DNA from: Panopea generosa
Lineage: Eukaryota; Mollusca; Bivalvia; Adapedonta; Hiatellidae
NCBI GenBank assembly: GCA_029582155.1
Contig: CM055899.1
Span: 52,782,520-52,846,519, forward strand
Length of the DNA stretch: 64,000 nt
Reading direction: 5' to 3'
Below are positions 44,950 through 57,519 of the stretch, piece after piece (positions within the stretch are counted from its first letter, which is position 1; the number at the start of each line of letters is the position of its first letter). Under the pieces are notes generated by a model, which saw only the letters and a program-made list of their open reading frames with translations, was not told where the DNA came from and made no database searches. Made by a program: the position numbers and the translations under genes.

Positions 44950-45211
44950 CTTTGTTCGTTTGTTTGTTCTTTCGTTTGTTGTTTGAATATTTAGCAACAT
45001 GTTTACACCATCGAGGGCTAACAGGCGACCAGTTAACCTAACCGCTTTTTCCTTGGATCCTAGAAGGTCAACCAGTACTCGAGCATGCCTATCTCTGCAA
45101 GTAACTGATGACTTTCCAAGTTAAATCAGCGGTGTGAGGCAAATGACAATAAGGCGCAATGTAGTATATCAGTCAATCATCACAGAGACTATAACTGGGC
45201 AGTGTGTCACA
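44950..45211 (-). mobile_element. SINE family A without its tRNA head
   Basis: Contains AGTTAACCTAACCGCTT, GGTCAACCAGTACTCGAGCA, CTCTGCAAGTAACTGATGAC and CAATCATCACAGAGACTATA. It ends abruptly at the start of the inverted minisatellite. Confidence 0.7.
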
Positions 45212-46520
45212 ATTGGTAGAGTGTCGAATAAGAAATTCGAGTAGGAAAAACGAATGTTGAGTAAGAATGTTGAGTGAGTAAGTCAAGTGCAGAGTGAGAA
45301 AGTTGAGTGTCGAGTGAGTTAGGCGATTGTCTAGTAAGACTGTTGAATGAGAATGTTAAGTGTCGAGTGAGAAAATCAGTTGGGTAAGAAAATCAAGTAT
45401 TGAGTAAGAAAATCGAGTGTCGAGTAAGAAAATGGTTTTGGTTGTAAAACACCCAATTAAAAAATAAAATATTTTTGTGATGACGGCCATTATCGAGGGT
45501 CTATCATTTGTATGAGATGAATTGGAGAAAAAACCCATCATCAGTTCATTCATGTGGAATAGGCAAATTTCACCCTCTTGGTCAAAATTGCAGGGGACTT
45601 GGTAGAGTCTTGTCTCTGCATGTAAGTTTGACCAATTAACTTTCTTAATCAACACTCTATTTTCTTAATGGCACTCAGGCATTTGATTTTCAACTCCACA
45701 CTCAATTTCTTAACTCAACAGTTAGAACTTCTATTTAAATTCCAAATGAACATATTTAATAAATATTTGTTTCACATACCTTACTATATTCTAGAAGTCT
45801 GCAATTTTCTCTGTCATTCAAAACTGTTATGTCGGTTCAAAATAAAGAATAACATTGATGGTTTTCAACTTAAAATCTACCTCAAATACAATTTATTTTG
45901 TTTTTCAATTGATGCCATATAGATGAGAAACTAATTTATCACTTTGAATTATTTTGGGTTATACCAACAGCAAAGAATTTGTTTTGTAAACAAACCCTGG
46001 CCATTTCAACAGATACATTAATGTCTCTGTCACACTAGCTTTTGTTTTGACACCCCATCATGGATAAATCATTAATTGCTGATCAGTGTTTTTTTTTATA
46101 AAATAGTTAAATCTACTGCTAAGTGTTTTATTTATAATAAAAAAAAGTAATAAAACAACATTGTTTTTTTATATAAAACATTTAACTTGTTTATTTAAAT
46201 ATTTGACCTTCTTGAATAGTTTATTTTCATATTATCTTGTGATCATATTGATTTAAAATAGCATTAGATCAATAAGCTTTTCATATGTTAAAGTATTTCG
46301 ACTTTCTTGCTCGACACTCGACTTTGTTACTCGACACTCTACTTTCTTACTCAATATTTAATTTTTTTACTCAACATTCAACTTTTTTACTCAACTCTCA
46401 ATAATTTTTTCTTGACACTCGATTTTTTTACTTGATATTCGACTTCCAAACTCGACACTCGACTTTCTTACTTGACTGTCCTTACTTGACACTCAATTGT
46501 CTTACTTGACACTCGACAGT
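45212..46520. mobile_element. Fold-back structure with inverted minisatellite arms
   Basis: Left arm (45212-45435) is built of units like GAGTGTCGAGTAAGAAAATC; right arm (46303-46520) has the same units in reverse complement (GACTTTCTTACTCGACACTC). About 870 bp of AT-rich, non-coding DNA lies between. The arms are degenerate 20-bp tandem repeats rather than a single unique TIR, as in Foldback/Galileo-type elements. Confidence 0.55.
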
Positions 46521-46624
46521 TGGAAAGCATCTATCCCATTTACAAAGATTAGTACAAACAAACTATATTATCATAGTTTCAAATGATCTTTTCAGTTCAA
46601 TTCAATGGAATAACATTATTCCAT

Positions 46625-46775
46625 ATTCCATTACTTGCAGAGATGGGGTGTGCTCGAGCACTGGTTATCCTTTCAGGATCCCAGGAACGAGTGGTAAGGT
46701 TAACTGATCATCTGTTAGCCCTTAATGACATCAAATTGATGCTAAATATTCAATCAATCAATCCATTTTCCACTG
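46625..46775 (+). mobile_element. SINE family A, 3' half
   Basis: ACTTGCAGAGATGGGGTGTG, GAGCACTGGTTATCCTTTCAGG, GGTTAACTGATCATCTG and AATATTCAATCAATCAATC. No tRNA head. Confidence 0.7.
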
Positions 46776-46794
46776 TTTTATCAATAACTTTGGT

Positions 46795-46935
46795 CCTCCT
46801 TGGTTAAGTGGTCCAAGGCACTGCCGTTCAATGACCATTGTGGTCTTGTGGAAGGACAGTGTTTCTAGTCAGATTTAATCTGATGTATTCCTCCAACAGT
46901 TCAACTGGAAATACCATAGATTATTATGCTATGTG
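46795..46935 (+). mobile_element. tRNA-like SINE remnant
   Basis: GTCCTCCTTGGTTAAGTGGT, CAAGGCACTGCCGTTCAATG resemble a tRNA-derived head; ends TCCTCCAACAGTTCAACTGG and AAATACCATAGA. Possibly a relative of family B. Confidence 0.4.
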
Positions 46936-47084
46936 TTGTAAAGGACATTCGACCCCATAAATATCCTCGTGTTATCAAACCTAATTTATATTTGTAGTAA
47001 ATAAGAAGTAATTCTTTGTTTCATGTAAAATGATATATTATTTTAATGTAGTGAGTACTGAAGTGAATTGGTCATAAATTGTTA

Positions 47085-47228
47085 AGATGGGCTCTCTTCG
47101 ATCAGTTGGTAGCATGTCTGACTATCAGTCCAGGGGTCATGAGTTTGAATACCTGCCAGTACACATTCTCTGTGATGACTGATAAACAACTATCAGTCTC
47201 ATTGTCATTCGTCTCTCACCACTGTTTC
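47085..47228 (+). mobile_element. SINE family A, 5' half with tRNA head
   Basis: CTCTTCGATCAGTTGGTAGCA (A box) and CATGAGTTTGAATACCTGCC (B box), followed by CTCTGTGATGACTGATAAAC and ending at CTCTCACCACTG, just where the 3' half at 46625 would take over. Confidence 0.7.
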
Positions 47229-47229
47229 A

Positions 47230-48440
47230 AACAAATTTAAAGAAAGTAAAATTATTTTTAAAATGGATAAAAAAAGCATCTCATTGTCATTAATAAATAA
47301 AATCAAAATGGTTTAGCGTATCAAATCCCCGAAACGTGACAATATTGATGTTTCAATCGGAGTCGTAAATGTGAACCGAAATCGCCATTCTAAAAATAGA
47401 CCACTTAAATACTGTGATGACCTTCACGTCATTCAGATTTTCTGTAACGAAACCATTTTTACTATGTGTAAACCTATATAACGGATCAGATTGATATCAA
47501 AATGAAATCATGTGACTCATTTAATACGTTGTAAGATATGTTACAATTTTATGCCAAAAATTTATTTTAGCCTTATCTTAGTTAGGAAATCCCTTTTCAA
47601 TACATTATTTTGGCATGTTTAAATAGATATTTTTTTGCCAATACCGTGTCAGTGAGTATGTACCGGTATAGGAAAAGAAAGTTTTTAGCCAATTTTAAAA
47701 TTTTGAAAAATCCTGATAAATTGGGGTTCACTTTGGACATATCTTTAAACTGTTTTGTTTATGTTAATGTAAGGAGAATTTTCAGATAACATTGCACAAA
47801 GTGTATTAATTTTCACCATAATGAAACGAAGTATTGGCGCAAGACCCAGGTACGTAGTGCAAAGGTCAAGGTCAGTTATAGAGGTTCATGGTATAAAATT
47901 AGTGCAAAATTGCAAGCCTTCTAAATATCTTGTAAATCAGTGGACATATTTTGAAATAATTATAGCACAAATGATTGCCACCCTCAAATGATGTGTTGCT
48001 TGCAAAACCCAGGTCTGTAGGTCAAAGGCCAATTTCACACTTAGAGGTTCAAGGTTAGAAATAGGTTCAATATTTGGTGTCCACTTCTTATTTTATAAAC
48101 CACTTGACAAATGTAAAATGTTCGCCATAATGAAACAACTTTCAATCACAGGTGTGTGATGGATTATAGAGGGCATTTAGTTGTATATTTTCTGATTATA
48201 CTTAACTACATAAATTCATAATATTTAACAAATATGAATTTGCTTCACCTTTACATATCCAAAAGAATTAATCTGTATCTTGACAATGTCATTTTTTTGT
48301 AATAAACTTAATATGCTTTATTAAAAGCTAAAACTTGTTGATAGAAGAAACTACAGAGTTCTGTTTTTCAACCAAACATAATAGCGCATCTCGTCCAATC
48401 GCATTTCATCATCTGATGTGGATTGTTAATTTTTGTGTAT
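47230..48440. other. Upstream region of the LC8 gene
   Basis: No coding signal. A degenerate 150-bp duplication with AAGACCCAGGTACGTAG / AAACCCAGGTCTGTAG and CAAAGGTCAAGGTCAG lies at about 47820-48080, related to 61280-61400. Confidence 0.4.
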
Positions 48441-48447
48441 TCAATCT

Positions 48448-48505
48448 GACAGTTTGCGTGTGTATTCTCGCTTCAAAACAACATTGATTGGAATTTAACA
48501 AAAAG
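48448..48505 (+). other. DYNLL1: Probable untranslated first exon of the LC8 gene
   Basis: The donor AAAAAG|GTAAGA at 48505/48506 is strong and pairs with the TTTTATATTTTCAG acceptor ending at 49226, leaving a 721-bp intron. The start of the exon is not defined by any TATA box; the boundary at 48448 is a guess. Confidence 0.45.
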
Positions 48506-49162
48506 GTAAGAATAACTTTGATATGTTTTATCAGGTTTGGGAAGTAAAATTACATTAAATCATTAGCTCTGACCCGGCGCTAATGAAAGCAGAGATGGAC
48601 ATGTGTATACAGTTCCGGACAAACGAATTTCGGATGTAGGAAGAACAATTTATTTATTTTCGGTGTTAGACCTACACTGGCGGATTCAGTTTTAAAATAG
48701 GGACGCCCAATTATCTTTGGGAGATTTAAGCAGTGCATATCAGATTTTAGTGTCCGCATTAACGAGGAATTATATATAGATTCAAGTCCTTGGCATTAAT
48801 TGATGAATTCATGTGGATAAAATACGTCGTAAAGCGTCTTTGTATACGCATGAGAACAGGAGGGCTGGAAAAGCCCTTTTAGTCTCAATAGCTGATTTAA
48901 GCATTTTATTGTATCCATGCACATTGTCTTTCAGTTCTCGCGCTATACTGCCAAGGACTATTGTTCCTTGGTTCTGTCTATAATAGTTTTGAGGAAATGA
49001 GAGTTGTGCAGTAAGGTATTATTGCACTGTTTAATGCTTATTTTATGCTCCAAATTGGTAATTCACAAATACTCGTCAGATCGCACCATTTGGTGTTGTT
49101 TTTTTCTCTCCAAACATTGCACACCCCACATTAGTAGCATGTAATCCTGGATCCGTCCCTAG

Positions 49163-49504
<342 letters not shown>

Positions 49505-49529
49505 ATGAATGCCATAAACTACTTGAAAA

Positions 49530-49905
49530 ATTAAATATTTATTATTGTAAATGTATTGTGGACGTGAATGTGGTGGCGAAACAAAACAACTTACTTTTAC
49601 TTTAATTAGTATTGACATCAACAGTATTGCCAAATCAAAAAGTTTGCTTTCAGCATTATGATGGTGATGTGAACATTATTATATCCTGTCAAAGGCGATA
49701 CATGTGAATTACAGTTTTATCTGGTAAATTACAAGTCTTCTAATGTTTCGTAGATGAGCAAAATGAGAACATGTGAAGTATTCTAGTCAGTCAAAAGTCG
49801 CTTAATGGGACAATATTGTTTCTATCGGGCAATTTATTGCCATTTTATTTTTTTATGCACATTGTGATATTTACATTATTTAGTATATTATTATTTATTA
49901 TTAAA
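49530..49905 (+). terminator. Candidate polyadenylation signals of the LC8 gene
   Basis: ATTAAA at 49530-49535 (25 bases after the stop) and again at 49900-49905. The 3' UTR could therefore be about 50 or about 420 bases. Confidence 0.4.
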
Positions 49906-50045
49906 ATGAATACATTCTCTCAAACCCAATTTGTCATTCTGTCCACATATAAACTGATATATTTGTCCTAGATTTTTTTTGTATTTCTGGGAAATGGCTT
50001 GACCTGACTTAATACCAGCTTGATAAAATTATTAAATGGACTTTC

Positions 50046-53000
50046 TGTCCATAGTAGCAGGATATCTCTATTTCCTAGAGATGGGTAATAGATGGTTGTA
50101 CTGTCCAGTATTCATAGCAGCAGGAGATCTCTGTACGTCCTCGAGATGGCCAATAGCTGGATGGTCTTGTTGTCCATAGCAGCAGGACATCTTGGTACAT
50201 CTTACTGTCCATAGCAGCAGGAGATCTCTGTACGTCCTGGAGATGGCCAATAGGTGGATGGTCTTGTTGTCCATAGCAGTAGGACATCTTGGTACATCTT
50301 ACTGTCCATAGCAGCAGGAGATCTCTGTACGTACTGGAGGTGGCCAATAGGTGGATGGTCTTGTTGTCCATAGCAGTAGGACATCTTGGTACATCTTACT
50401 GTCCATAGCAGCAGGAGATCTCTGTATGTCCTGGAGATGGCCAATAGCTGGATGGTCTTGTTGTCCATAGCAGCAGGACATCTTGGTACATCTTACTGTC
50501 CATAGCAGCAGGAGATCTCTGTACGTCCTGGAGATGGCCAATAGGTGGATGGTCTTGTTGTCCATAGCAGTAGGACATCTTGGTACATCTTACTGTCCAT
50601 AGCAGCAGGAGATCTCTGTACGTACTGGAGGTGGCCAATAGCTGGATAGTCTTGCTGTCCATAGCAGCAGGACATCTTGGTACATCTTACTGTCCGTAGC
50701 AGCAGGAGATCTCTGTACGTACTGGAGGTGGCCAATAGCTGGATGGTCTTGCTGTCCATAGCAGTAGGACATCTTGGTACATCTTACTGTCCGTAGCAGC
50801 AGGAGATCTCTGTACGTCCTGGAGATGGCCAATAGGTGGATGGTCTTGTTGTCCATAGCAGTAGGACATCTTGGTACATCTTACTGTCCATAGCAGCAGG
50901 AGATCTCTGTACGTACTGGAGGTGGCCAATAGCTGGATGGTCTTGCTGTCCATAGCAGTAGGACATCTTGGTACATCTTACTGTCCGTAGCAGCAGGAGA
51001 TCTCTGTACGTCCTGGAGATGGCCAATAGGTGGATGGTCTTGTTGTCCATAGCAGTAGGACATCTTGGTACATCTTACTGTCCGTAGCAGCAGGAGATCT
51101 CTGTACGTCCTGGAGATGGCCAATAGGTGGATGGTCTTGTTGTCCATAGCAGTAGGACATCTTGGTACATCTTACTGTCCGTAGCAGCAGGAGATCTCTG
51201 TACGTCCTGGAGATGGCCAATAGCTGGATGGTCTTGCTGTCCATAGCAGTAGGACATCTTGGTACATCTTACTGTCCGTAGCAGCAGGAGATCTCTGTAC
51301 GTCCTGGAGATGGCCAATAGCTGGATGGTCTTGCTGTCCATAGCAGTAGGACATCTTGGTACATCTTACTGTCCGTAGCAGCAGGAGATCTCTGTACGTC
51401 CTGGAGATGGCCAATAGGTGGATGGTCTTGTTGTCCATAGCAGTAGGACATCTTGGTACATCTTACTGTCCGTAGCAGCAGGAGATCTCTGTACGTCCTG
51501 GAGATGGCCAATAGGTGGATGGTCTTGTTGTCCATAGCAGTAGGACATCTTGGTACATCTTACTGTCCGTAGCAGCAGGAGATCTCTGTACATCCTGGAG
51601 ATGGCCAATAGCTGGATGGTCTTGCTGTCCATAGCAGTAGGACATCTTGGTACATCTTACTGTCCATAGCAGCAGGAGATCTCTGTATGTCCTGGAGATG
51701 GCCAATAGCTGGATGGTATTGCTGTCCATAGCAGTAGGACATCTTGGTACATCTTACTGTCCATAGCAGCAGGAGATCTCTGTATGTCCTGGAGATGGCC
51801 AATAGCTGGATGGTATTGCTGTCCATAGCAGTAGGACATCTTGGTACATCTTACTGTCCGTAGCAGCAGGAGATCTCTGTACGTCCTGGAGATGGCCAAT
51901 AGCTGGATGGTCTTGCTGTCCATAGCAGTAGGACATCTTGGTACATCTTACTGTCCGTAGCAGCAGGAGATCTCTGTACGTCCTGGAGATGGCCAATAGG
52001 TGGATGGTCTTGTTGTCCATAGCAGTAGGACATCTTGGTACATCTTACTGTCCGTAGCAGCAGGAGATCTCTGTACGTCCTGGAGATGGCCAATAGCTGG
52101 ATGGTCTTGCTGTCCATAGCAGTAGGACATCTTGGTACATCTTACTGTCCGTAGCAGCAGGAGATCTCTGTACGTCCTGGAAATGGCCAATAGCTGGATG
52201 GTCTTGCTGTCCATAGCAGTAGGACATCTTGGTACATCTTACTGTCCGTAGCAGCAGGAGATCTCTGTACGTCCTGGAGATGGCCAATAGGTGGATGGTC
52301 TTGTTGTCCATAGCAGTAGGACATCTTTGTACATCTTACTGTCCGTAGCAGCAGGAGATCTCTGTACGTCCTGGAGATGGCCAATAGCTGGATGGTATTG
52401 CTGCCCATAGCAGTAGGACATCTTGGTACATCTTACTGTCCGTAGCAGCAGGAGATCTCTGTACGTCCTGGAGATGGCCAATAGCTGGATGGTATTGCTG
52501 CCCATAGCAGTAGGACATCTTGGTACATCTTACTGTCCGTAGCAGCAGGAGATCTCTGTACGTCCTGGAGATGGCCAATAGGTGGATGGTCTTGCTGTCC
52601 ATAGCAGCAGGACATCTTGGTACATCTTACTGTCCGTAGCAGCAGGAGATCTCTGTACGTCCTGGAGATGGCCAATAGGTGGATGGTCTTGCTGTCCATA
52701 GCAGCAGGACATCTTGGTACATCTTACTGTCCGTAGCAGCAGGAGATCTCTGTACGTCCTGGAGATGGCCAATAGCTGGATGGTCTTGCTGTCCATAGCA
52801 GCAGGACATCTTGGTACATCTTACTGTCCATAGCAGCAGGAGATCTCTGTACGTACTGGAGATGGCCAATAGGTGGATGGTCTTGTTGTCCATAGCAGCA
52901 GGACATCTTGGTACATCTTACTGTCCATAGCAGCAGGAGATCTCTGTACGTACTGGAGATGGCCAATAGCTGGATGGTCTTGTTGTCCATAGCAGTAGGA

Positions 53001-53400
53001 CATCTTGGTACATCTTACTGTCCGTAGCAGCAGGAGATCTCTGTACGTCCTGGAGATGGCCAATAGGTGGATGGTCTTGTTGTCCATAGCAGTAGGACAT
53101 CTTGGTACATCTTACTGTCCATAGCAGCAGGAGATCTCTGTACGTCCTGGAGATGGCCAATAGCTGGATGGTCTTGCTGTCCATAGCAGCAGGACATCTT
53201 GGTACATCTTACTGTCCATAGCAGCAGGAGATCTCTGTATGTCCTGGAGATGGCCAATAGCTGGATGGTCTTGCTGTCCATAGCAGCAGGACATCTTGGT
53301 ACATCTTACTGTCCATAGCAGCAGGAGATCTCTGTACGTACTGGAGATGGCCAATAGCTGGATGGTCTTGCTGCCATAGCAGCAGGACATCTTTGTACAT
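50046..53400. repeat. 97-bp satellite, about 34 copies
   Basis: Each unit is a 62-bp block (CAGCAGGAGATCTCTGTACG, TCCTGGAGATGGCCAATAG, TGGATGGTCTTGTTGTCCAT) plus a 35-bp block (CAGTAGGACATCTTGGTACA, TCTTACTGTCCATAG). Unit starts fall exactly 97 bases apart (e.g. AGATCT at 50125, 50222). Because 97 is not a multiple of three, the ladder of 88-codon minus-strand frames is an artefact of the repeat. Confidence 0.97.
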
Positions 53401-53848
53401 CTGGAGATGACAAATACCTGGATGGTCTTACTGTCCATAGCAGCAGGACATCTTGGTACATCCTGGAGATTGGCAATAGCTGGATGGTCTTACTGGCCAT
53501 AGCAGCAGGACATCTCTACGTCCTGGAGATGGGCAAAAGCTGGATGGTCTTACTATTTACAGCAGTGGGACATCTCTGTACGTCCTGGAGATGGGCAATA
53601 GCTGGATGGTCTTACTATCCACAGCAGTGGGACATCTCTGTACGTCCTGGAGATGGGCAAATAGCTGGATGGTCTTACTATCCACAGCAGTGGGACATCT
53701 CTGTACATCCTGGAGATGGGCAATAGCTGGATGGTCTTGCTATCCACAGCAGTGGGACATCTCTGTACGTCCTGGAGATGGGCAATAGTGGGATGTCTTA
53801 CTGTTCATAGCCGCAGGGTATCTCTGTACGTCCTGGAGATGGGCAATA
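53400..53848. repeat. 62-bp satellite, left part
   Basis: CAGCAGGACATCTCTGTACG, TCCTGGAGATGGGCAATAG and TGGATGGTCTTACTGTCCAT in 60-63-base steps. It adjoins and is homologous to the long block of the 97-bp unit. Confidence 0.9.
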
Positions 53849-54883
53849 CAGGGCTAGAATTTAACTTTTTTGTGCACTGGCAATTTTGGCCAGTGCCTAA
53901 AATTTCCACTGGCCAAATTTGAAACCAACTAGCCAAACCAATTTTCACAGAAACTTGTAGTCCTAAATGTCTAAATAAACCCAAAATTAATTGTTTCAAA
54001 GCCCGTGTGTTATTTAATATGCAATATTAGCTTGTATCTATTTTATAGACAATGGTATCAAGGTTATTATATATGTTAAGGTATTTCAATTTCAAAGCAG
54101 TACTTAAAAAATAAAGTTGTCTTTGTTACAACAATAACAAGTATATAGAGACTGAGATTGAGACATACACACATTTCTATATATAGAATTAATATAGCCA
54201 ATGGCTGTTCATTTTAAAATTAGATCTAGATCTAGCCAAGGATGATTGTTTAACATGTGTAAATGTTGTGATAACATAGTTATATAGTTTAATTATTATG
54301 GATGATCTGCCGATCGTGTGGTTTCTACAACTGACACACTATTTTGTCATTGTCAAGTGTAAAACCCTGTGTGATATTGTGATATCGGTTCAATGGAGAA
54401 AAAGATGTTATTTTATCAGCCATTTTAACAGCTGGCAAAATATGTAAACAATAAATTTGACGGGTTTCAACTTTACATTTATTTTATAGAGTGAGTGCGC
54501 GATAGATCAAACTAGACGCAGTCTACTCATTATGTTTTTGACGGGTTTTAACTTGACTTCATTTTTGTAAATGAACTCGAGATCAAAAACAATTGGATGC
54601 AGTCTTCTCATATTTAACTATTTATATATGGCATTGATAATCGTGCTGCTAGGGGGTAATTTGGCGCGAGAAGCAAAAGAAATTGGGTAAAATTGACAAG
54701 AACTTGTTATTTTTACCAGGATAATACTTGTTTATTTTCAAAAATCAATAAAATGAATATAATAAGTAATTTTCTCAATTCGAAATCCACTCGCAAAAAA
54801 ATGCCAGCTTAAGTAATTTCAACTCGCATTTTCAAAATACAGCTCGCATTTTGTGAGTGGCGAGTGCTTAATTTCGAGCCCTG
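53849..54883. mobile_element. CAGGGCT-ended TIR transposon, copy 2, inside the satellite
   Basis: Begins CAGGGCTAGAATTTAACTTT and ends TTAATTTCGAGCCCTG. GCAATA stands on both sides (53843-53848 and 54884-54889); removing the element and one GCAATA restores a normal 62-bp satellite unit (GGGCAATAGCTGGATGG). 1035 bp, no coding capacity, homologous to 42865-44067 over its length with internal deletions. Confidence 0.9.
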
Positions 54884-56500
54884 GCAATAGCTGGATGGTC
54901 TTACTGCCCATAGTAGCAGGACATCTCTGTAAGTCCTGGAGATGGGCAATAGCCGGATGGTCTTACTGTCCATAGCAGCAGGACATCTCTGTACGTCCTG
55001 GAGAGGGGCAATAACTGGATGGTCTTACTATCCACAGCAGTGGGACATCTCTGTGCATCCTGAAGATAGGCAATAGCCGGATGGTCTTATTGTTCATAGC
55101 AGCACGGTATCTATGTACGTCCTGGAGATGGGCAATAGCAGGATGGTCTTACTGTTCATAGCAGCAGGACATCTCTGTACATCCTGGAGGTGACCAATAG
55201 CTGGATGGTCTTACTGCCCTTAGCAGCAGCGGGACATCTCTGTACATCCTTGAGATGGGCAATAGCTAGATGGTCTTATTGTCCATAGCAGCAGGACATC
55301 TCTGTACATCCTGGAGATGGCCAATAGCTGGATGGGTTTACTGGCCATAGCAACAGGACATCTCTGTACGTCCTGGAGATGGCCAATAGCTGGATAGTCC
55401 TGCTATCCACAGCAGTGGGACATCTCTGTACGTCCTGGAGATGGGCAATAGCTGGATGGTCTTACTATCCACAGCAGTGGGACATCTCTGTACGTCCTGG
55501 AGATGGGCAATAGCGGGATGGTCTTACTGTTCATAGCAGAAGGGTATCTCTGTATGTCCTCGAGATGGGCAATAGCGGGATGGTCTTACTGTTAATAGCA
55601 GCAGGGTATCTCTATACGTCCTCGAGATGGGCAATAGCGGGATGGTCTTACTGTTCATAGCAGCAGGACATCTCTGTACATCCTGGAGATGACCAATAGC
55701 TGGATGGTCTTACTGCCCTTAGCAGCAGTGGGACATCTCTGTACATCCTGGAGATGGGCAATAGCTAGATGGTCTTACTGGCCATAACAGCAGGACATCT
55801 CTACGTCCTGGAGATGACCAATAGCTGGATGGTCTTATTGCCCATAGCAGCATGACATCTTTGTACGTCCTGGAGATAAACAATAGCTGGATGGTCTTAC
55901 TGTCCATAGTAGCAGGACATCTCTGTACGTCCTGGAGATGCGCAATAGCTAGATGGTCTTACTGTCCATAGTAGCAGGACATTTCTGTATATCCTGGAGA
56001 TGAACATTAGCTGGATGGTCTTTCTGTCCATAGAAGCAGGACATCTCTGTACATCCTGGAGATGAACATTAGCTGGATGGTCTTGCTGTCCATAGCAGCA
56101 GGACATCTCTGTACGTCCTGGAGATGCGCAATAGCTGGATGGTCTTACTGTTCATAGCAGCAGGACATCTCTGTATATCCTGGAGATGGCCAATTGCTAT
56201 ATGGTCTTACTGCCCATAGTAGCAGGACATCTCTACGTCCTGGAGATGAGCATATAGCTGGATGGTCTTACTGCCCTTAGTAGCAAGACATTTCTGTACG
56301 TCCTGGAGATGAACAATAGCTGGATGGACTTACTGGCCATAGCAACAGGACATCTCTACCTCCTGGAGATTGGCAATAGCTATATGGTCTTACTGTCCAT
56401 AGTAGCAGGACATCTCTACTTCCTGGAGATTGGCAATAGCTATATGGTCTTACTGTCCATAACAGCAAGACATATCTGTACGTCCTGGAGATTGGTCTTA
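54884..56500. repeat. 62-bp satellite, right part, about 26 copies
   Basis: Continues the array interrupted at 53848. Units are more diverged than the 97-bp units, with variants TATCCACAGCAGTGGGACAT and TTCATAGCAGCAGGGTATCT. Confidence 0.9.
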
Positions 56501-56520
56501 CTGTCCATTATAAAGTTATC

Positions 56521-56640
56521 CATGAAAATGTACAATTTATTTGTGGAGCTTGCCTCAAAAATGAAATTCATGTTCCAGCTTGGTGCTTGTCATGTACTGG
56601 GTCAAGTCACTTGTAAAAGACTGAAACTTGATCGATGACA
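56521..56640 (+). other. Segment with protein-like similarity to 60557-60680
   Basis: ATGTACAATTTATTTGTGGAG encodes M-Y-N-L-F-V-E-L-A-S, and the related segment at 60569 encodes M-Y-N-L-W-A-E-I-A-S, then L-G-A-C-H-V-L against L-G-T-C-Y-V-L. Both then share GAAGACTGAAACT. Either a small dispersed repeat or a duplicated coding fragment. Confidence 0.3.
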
Positions 56641-56721
56641 TCATCTATTGATTGAAACTTGCACCAAATCTGCAAATCATTGTGAAAATGGATCCTGAAA
56701 GAAATAACTTATTTATTTAGC

Positions 56722-56985
56722 TTGGTCCAGTTAGCACAGTCGGTAGCACATCCTGGGGTTGTGCGTTTGAATCCAACCTTGACCACAGTTTCGATGATTA
56801 TTGATATATTATGATATTGTAACTCATTTTCATTTATTCAAGTGGGGAAGTTGCCAGTTACTTATGGAGATGGATGTGCTCGAGTACTGGTCAACTATCC
56901 AGGATCTCAGGAAAGAGTGGTTAGGTTAGCTGATTGTCTTTTAGCCCCCGATGGCATAGAATTATGCTAAATATTCAAACAAACC
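56722..56985 (+). mobile_element. tRNA-derived SINE, family A
   Basis: A-box region GTTAGCACAGTCGGTAGCAC, B box GTGCGTTTGAATCCAAC, body CAGTTACTTATGGAGATGG, CTCGAGTACTGGTCAAC and end CTAAATATTCAAACAAACC. Full length. Confidence 0.75.
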
Positions 56986-57184
56986 TATTTACATTTATAA
57001 ATTGTGGAAAAAAAAAGCATGGCCAACAGAAGACTGGGCACTGATTTACCACTATTCATTTTTTATCGATGTCATTAATGGATATCATTGGATCAGTCTC
57101 AGAACTTCAATAAATTAACCAAAGTCATGAAATCTTATTTTATGATGTCTATAATTCAACTTCTTAATGTACAAAGGGCCGTAC

Positions 57185-57420
57185 TTGGTTAGCTCAGTCG
57201 GTTGTATGTCTGACTATCAGTCCAGGGTCATGAGTTTGAATCTCCGCCTGGCCAAAATCTCTGATGATTGATAAGAGATTACATCTGTCATTTATCTCTG
57301 AGTCTAACTGCTGATTCAAGTGAAAAAGTTATTACTATAGTCACTCGAGTACTGGTTAATATTCCAACATGCCAGAAAAGAGTAGTTGGGTTAGGACACT
57401 AGACATTCAAACAAACAATC
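57185..57420 (+). mobile_element. tRNA-derived SINE, family A, internally deleted
   Basis: GGTTAGCTCAGTCGGTTGTA, GAGTTTGAATCTCCGCC, ATCTCTGATGATTGATAAGAG, CTCGAGTACTGGTTAATATTCC; the CAGTTACTTGCGGAGATGG block is lost. Confidence 0.7.
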
Positions 57421-57519
57421 TCGATATAAAACATTGTATTTTGATAGAGTTTAATACTATGAAAGATTTGACATAAATATGTAAAATAATCTATGAAAAA
57501 TCGTTATGTTGTTATACCA

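Noticed and set aside
50068..53500. Ladder of about 35 minus-strand ORFs of 88 codons, each very similar
   Set aside because: They are spaced exactly 97 bases apart and overlap in all three frames; 97 is not divisible by three. They follow from a noncoding satellite.
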